Shown here: in pieces, positions 6,318 to 8,237 of the stretch
Layout: every line of letters starts with the position of its first letter
How positions within the stretch are numbered: position 1 is the first letter of the stretch
Source of the DNA: Planctomycetota bacterium
GTDB taxonomy: Bacteria > Planctomycetota > Phycisphaerae > WQYP01
Assembly (NCBI GenBank): GCA_021828935.1
Contig: JAJZCU010000074.1
Span: 1 to 8,237 of the forward strand
Length of the DNA: 8,237 bases
Reading direction: 5' to 3'
Notes under the pieces: model-generated
Seen by the model: only the letters and a program-made list of their open reading frames with translations
Databases searched by the model: none
What the model was told of the DNA's origin: nothing
Program-made: the position numbers and the translations under genes

Positions 6318-7324
6318 CGTATTTTACCGTTCGGCGCCGCCGCGTGGGAGCCGGGAGTGCCGCAGCGGTGTATCGCCCGGTTTAGTGAAATGACGTCCGC
6401 TGTTTGGAAATACGGCAGGTACGTGCTCTTTTCGGGGGCTTCGTACGTATCCAGGTACGCGCAGAATTCCTTGTCCAGTACGCCATGGCAGACCTCACGC
6501 CTGTCCGCGAGCTGGCGAAACAACCAGGTCGCGCGGCGCAGCGATAGCACCGGCACCCTGGCACGCCCAATCCGGGCCACCGCACCTCCGCCCGATGCCG
6601 CGCGGCCACCCGGGATCGGCCGGCTCTGCGTGAACAGCCGTAGCATAGGCCCAACGTCCTTCTTTTTGCGCCGGGCCACGAGCTGTGCGACGCCCATCGA
6701 CCACAAGAAATAATTATTACTCTTCAAATATTTTCGCGCGCGGGCGGGAGACATTCTAATCTGCGCGGCCCCGAGCCGGCCTGTCGCGCGCCGTGCCACA
6801 AAACGAAGCGCCGTGGCCAGGCTCGCGACATCGCGCTGGCTGACGGGCCCGGGAACCCCCATGCCAAAGGCGGCGACGAATGGTGTAACGGTCTTCAGAT
6901 GGCCGCTCGGGGTTTTTGGCCCCATGCATACGAGGCAGATGGCACCCCGGGCCATGGTCGGGCCGCCGTTGGCCCCCATTTGGAGGCCCGGGCGCCAGCT
7001 GAATGGGAGCTTAATCTTAGCGCCGGCCCGGTATGCGTCTGACGCGCAAAAGACGACGTTGGCGCTATAAATTAATTTTCCATTGTATAGGCCTGGCTGC
7101 GGAAATCCCGGGGGACTTGCAAGCATCTTTTTGACCCTCACGATCAACAGGGTGCCGAGCCCTTCGCTCTGGCGGCCGTGGCTCCCTACGCCGGCACGCG
7201 GGTCAGCCGGGTGCCCACATGCCGCCCGGGCGATGCGGGCGGCGGCCGTGAACGCCGACAGCATCGCGGCGGATCGGATCCCGCTCTGAGCCACGCGGCT
7301 TTGCATTCTGATCGATGCGCTCAT
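6314..7324 (-). CDS. Unrecognised very basic protein B (336 residues)
   Basis: I do not recognise a family. The ATG at 7324 overlaps the upstream TGA as ATGA, and a GGAG element lies nine bases before it, so I prefer it to the TTG at 7339. The protein is rich in Arg, Ala and Gly and strongly basic. Visible parts are an Ala/Arg-rich helical N-terminus (residues 1-40), a hydrophobic strand (GLGTLLIVRVKKML, 55-68), KLIYSANVVFCASDAY (83-98), GAICLVCMGPKTPSGH (127-142), VPGPVSQRDVASLATALRFVARRATG (157-182), a basic patch ARRKKKDVG (217-225) and a less basic C-terminus with LDKEFCAYLDTYEAPEKSTY. It has at least six cysteines with no obvious metal-binding spacing. Coding status is supported by length, by overlaps at both ends, and by the lack of a competing frame. 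It may be a distant relative of B', since the stretch around residues 108-182 has a similar pattern in both. Confidence 0.7.
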   Translation of the reverse strand: MSASIRMQSRVAQSGIRSAAMLSAFTAAARIARAACGHPADPRAGVGSHGRQSEGLGTLLIVRVKKMLASPPGFPQPGLYNGKLIYSANVVFCASDAYRAGAKIKLPFSWRPGLQMGANGGPTMARGAICLVCMGPKTPSGHLKTVTPFVAAFGMGVPGPVSQRDVASLATALRFVARRATGRLGAAQIRMSPARARKYLKSNNYFLWSMGVAQLVARRKKKDVGPMLRLFTQSRPIPGGRAASGGGAVARIGRARVPVLSLRRATWLFRQLADRREVCHGVLDKEFCAYLDTYEAPEKSTYLPYFQTADVISLNRAIHRCGTPGSHAAAPNGKIR

Positions 7325-7338
7325 AGCAAATAACTCCA
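7321..7338 (-). promoter_or_regulatory. Coupled translation start of gene B (GGAG plus ATGA)
   Basis: A GGAG element at 7337-7334 precedes the ATG at 7324-7322 by nine bases. The ATG shares its last two bases with the upstream TGA at 7323-7321. This fixes the likely start of B and is the only one of the three ATGA junctions with a recognisable Shine-Dalgarno sequence. The junctions at 6317-6314 and 4749-4746 have none that I can see, which points to re-initiation by terminating ribosomes. Confidence 0.55.
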
Positions 7339-8237
7339 AGAGGCGTTGGACGCGACCGAGTCCGCTGTCGGACCGCCGCTAATTGGCACGGCGAACGGAA
7401 CCGCAGGAACAATGAAGTGTGTGTCGGGCGAGGTGAACGCCTGCGCCGCCGATGCCACGTACGCGCCGCCGGCGTCTGTCAGCAGACCCTCGTCCGATTT
7501 CCACGCGGCGGACGCAACCACCTCATAGGTAGCGTTGCTTCCGAACACTTGGTTCTGCGTTTCGACGGCGATGTACGATTCGAAAGTGCGATCCAGCCTG
7601 GCGCTGTACAATTTCGCGTCGGGTGGCACGCCGGTCGCCGCCGGCGCTGCCGTCGGAACGCCCCCCACCGGGGAGTCGTAATAGGACATTTTAGCCGCCC
7701 CGTTTTTGGCAACATTTACGTCTGGCTTTCCGTTATACCAAGGCGGCGACGGCCCCGCGTCTAGGTAAGAGTTTCCCTGGACAGCCAGTTGCGCGAATTG
7801 ATAGGTATTAGAACTGCCGTCGATGTAAGTGGCATTCTGCGACTGAAACGTGACATCCTGCATAAATCCGACGTTGATTTTTCCGTCACCCCAGTTTCCC
7901 GCGGGCCCCTGTATTGTGACGGTCGCGGAGAAATTGATTACATCCGCGTTTATCGTCGCGCCCCCGGGAAGGTCGAACGTGTACGGTCCGGGGACGTACA
8001 CCAGCGCTGCCCCGGCAACAGTGGCGGTATCGACTGTCGCTTGCCTTGGCGGCGGCGCGATCGCGCTAGTCGTGACGGTCACTGAGACTATATTCACATC
8101 AAGCTCCCCCGTGAACCCGACCGCTGGCGCGTAGATCACCTTGCCGACCGCGGCTGGCGCGGTCCACTGCACCTTGATGAAGCTTCCGGAAAGGTGGCTG
8201 CTTTGCGGAAAATATTGCGCTGCTTGGGTAATCGTTC
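7321..8237 (-). CDS. Acidic beta-rich protein A, C-terminal part, 5' end outside window
   Basis: The frame is open from the right edge (…YFPQSSHLSGSFIKVQWTAP) to the TGA at 7323-7321, giving about 304 residues. Internal GTG or ATG codons are not needed as starts. It is a clear paralogue of the 523-residue protein at 4746-6317. IKVQWTAP and VGFTGELDVNIVSVTVT match VDIQWNGG and VGFSGQWAVNVVEITV. GPAGNWGDGKINVGFMQ then YIDG match GPAGDRGVQQINVGFVQ then YQDG. YYDSPVGG, FESYIAVETQNQVFGSNATYE and the AAW/ATW segment also correspond. By this alignment roughly 235 N-terminal residues are missing. It is acidic, with little Lys or Arg and repeated hydrophobic strands, consistent with an Ig-like extracellular protein. 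It ends in an ATGA overlap with the basic protein B. Its function is unknown. Confidence 0.75.
   Translation of the reverse strand, partial: TITQAAQYFPQSSHLSGSFIKVQWTAPAAVGKVIYAPAVGFTGELDVNIVSVTVTTSAIAPPPRQATVDTATVAGAALVYVPGPYTFDLPGGATINADVINFSATVTIQGPAGNWGDGKINVGFMQDVTFQSQNATYIDGSSNTYQFAQLAVQGNSYLDAGPSPPWYNGKPDVNVAKNGAAKMSYYDSPVGGVPTAAPAATGVPPDAKLYSARLDRTFESYIAVETQNQVFGSNATYEVVASAAWKSDEGLLTDAGGAYVASAAQAFTSPDTHFIVPAVPFAVPISGGPTADSVASNASWSYLL

Noticed and set aside
6309..6713. Plus-strand frames opposite genes A, B, A', B' (for example 134 residues here)
   Set aside because: They are shadows of the overlapping minus-strand operon. The minus frames are longer, abut precisely and show paralogy.
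1..8237. CRISPR array, tRNA/rRNA, transposase, integrase or phage genes
   Set aside because: I saw no direct-repeat spacing, cloverleaf or mobile-element protein motif. The only clear repeats are paralogous coding segments.

Overview
The window looks like one minus-strand transcription unit from a GC-rich bacterium. The Rhs/YD-repeat protein has a phrase style (VKYLYYSNNWQVLETRV, QYVWS, GLYDFRHRDYSPTLG) that I associate with Planctomycetota. That assignment rests on family resemblance alone and is moderate at best. I see no tRNA, rRNA, CRISPR array, transposase or integrase, and no convincing plus-strand gene.

Layout, read in the direction of transcription (right to left). (1) 8237-7321: the 3' part of a beta-rich acidic protein, called A here, whose start lies outside the window. 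(2) 7324-6314: an unrecognised, very basic protein, B. (3) 6317-4746: a complete 523-residue paralogue of A, called A'. (4) 4749-3682: a second unrecognised basic protein, B'. (5) 3680-1464: an Rhs/YD-repeat protein that starts inside the repeat shell and ends with a 269-residue variable C-terminal tip containing a long Gly/Ala-rich stretch. (6) 1170-625: a small protein with two or three hydrophobic segments, in the position of an immunity gene. (7) 253-1: a second, diverged copy of an Rhs core segment that continues past the left edge.

Genes 1 to 4 are joined by three identical ATGA stop/start overlaps, and the Rhs gene follows B' as TGATATG. Translational coupling of an A-B-A'-B'-Rhs cassette is therefore likely. 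The Rhs gene, the small membrane protein and the second core fragment match the known layout of Rhs polymorphic-toxin loci: main gene, immunity gene, then an orphan core-plus-tip module that can recombine into the main gene. What is unusual is the coupling of an N-terminally clipped Rhs to a duplicated pair of uncharacterised acidic and basic proteins, with no PAAR, VgrG, TcB or signal peptide visible. The function of A and B, the delivery route and the toxin activity are not established by the sequence.
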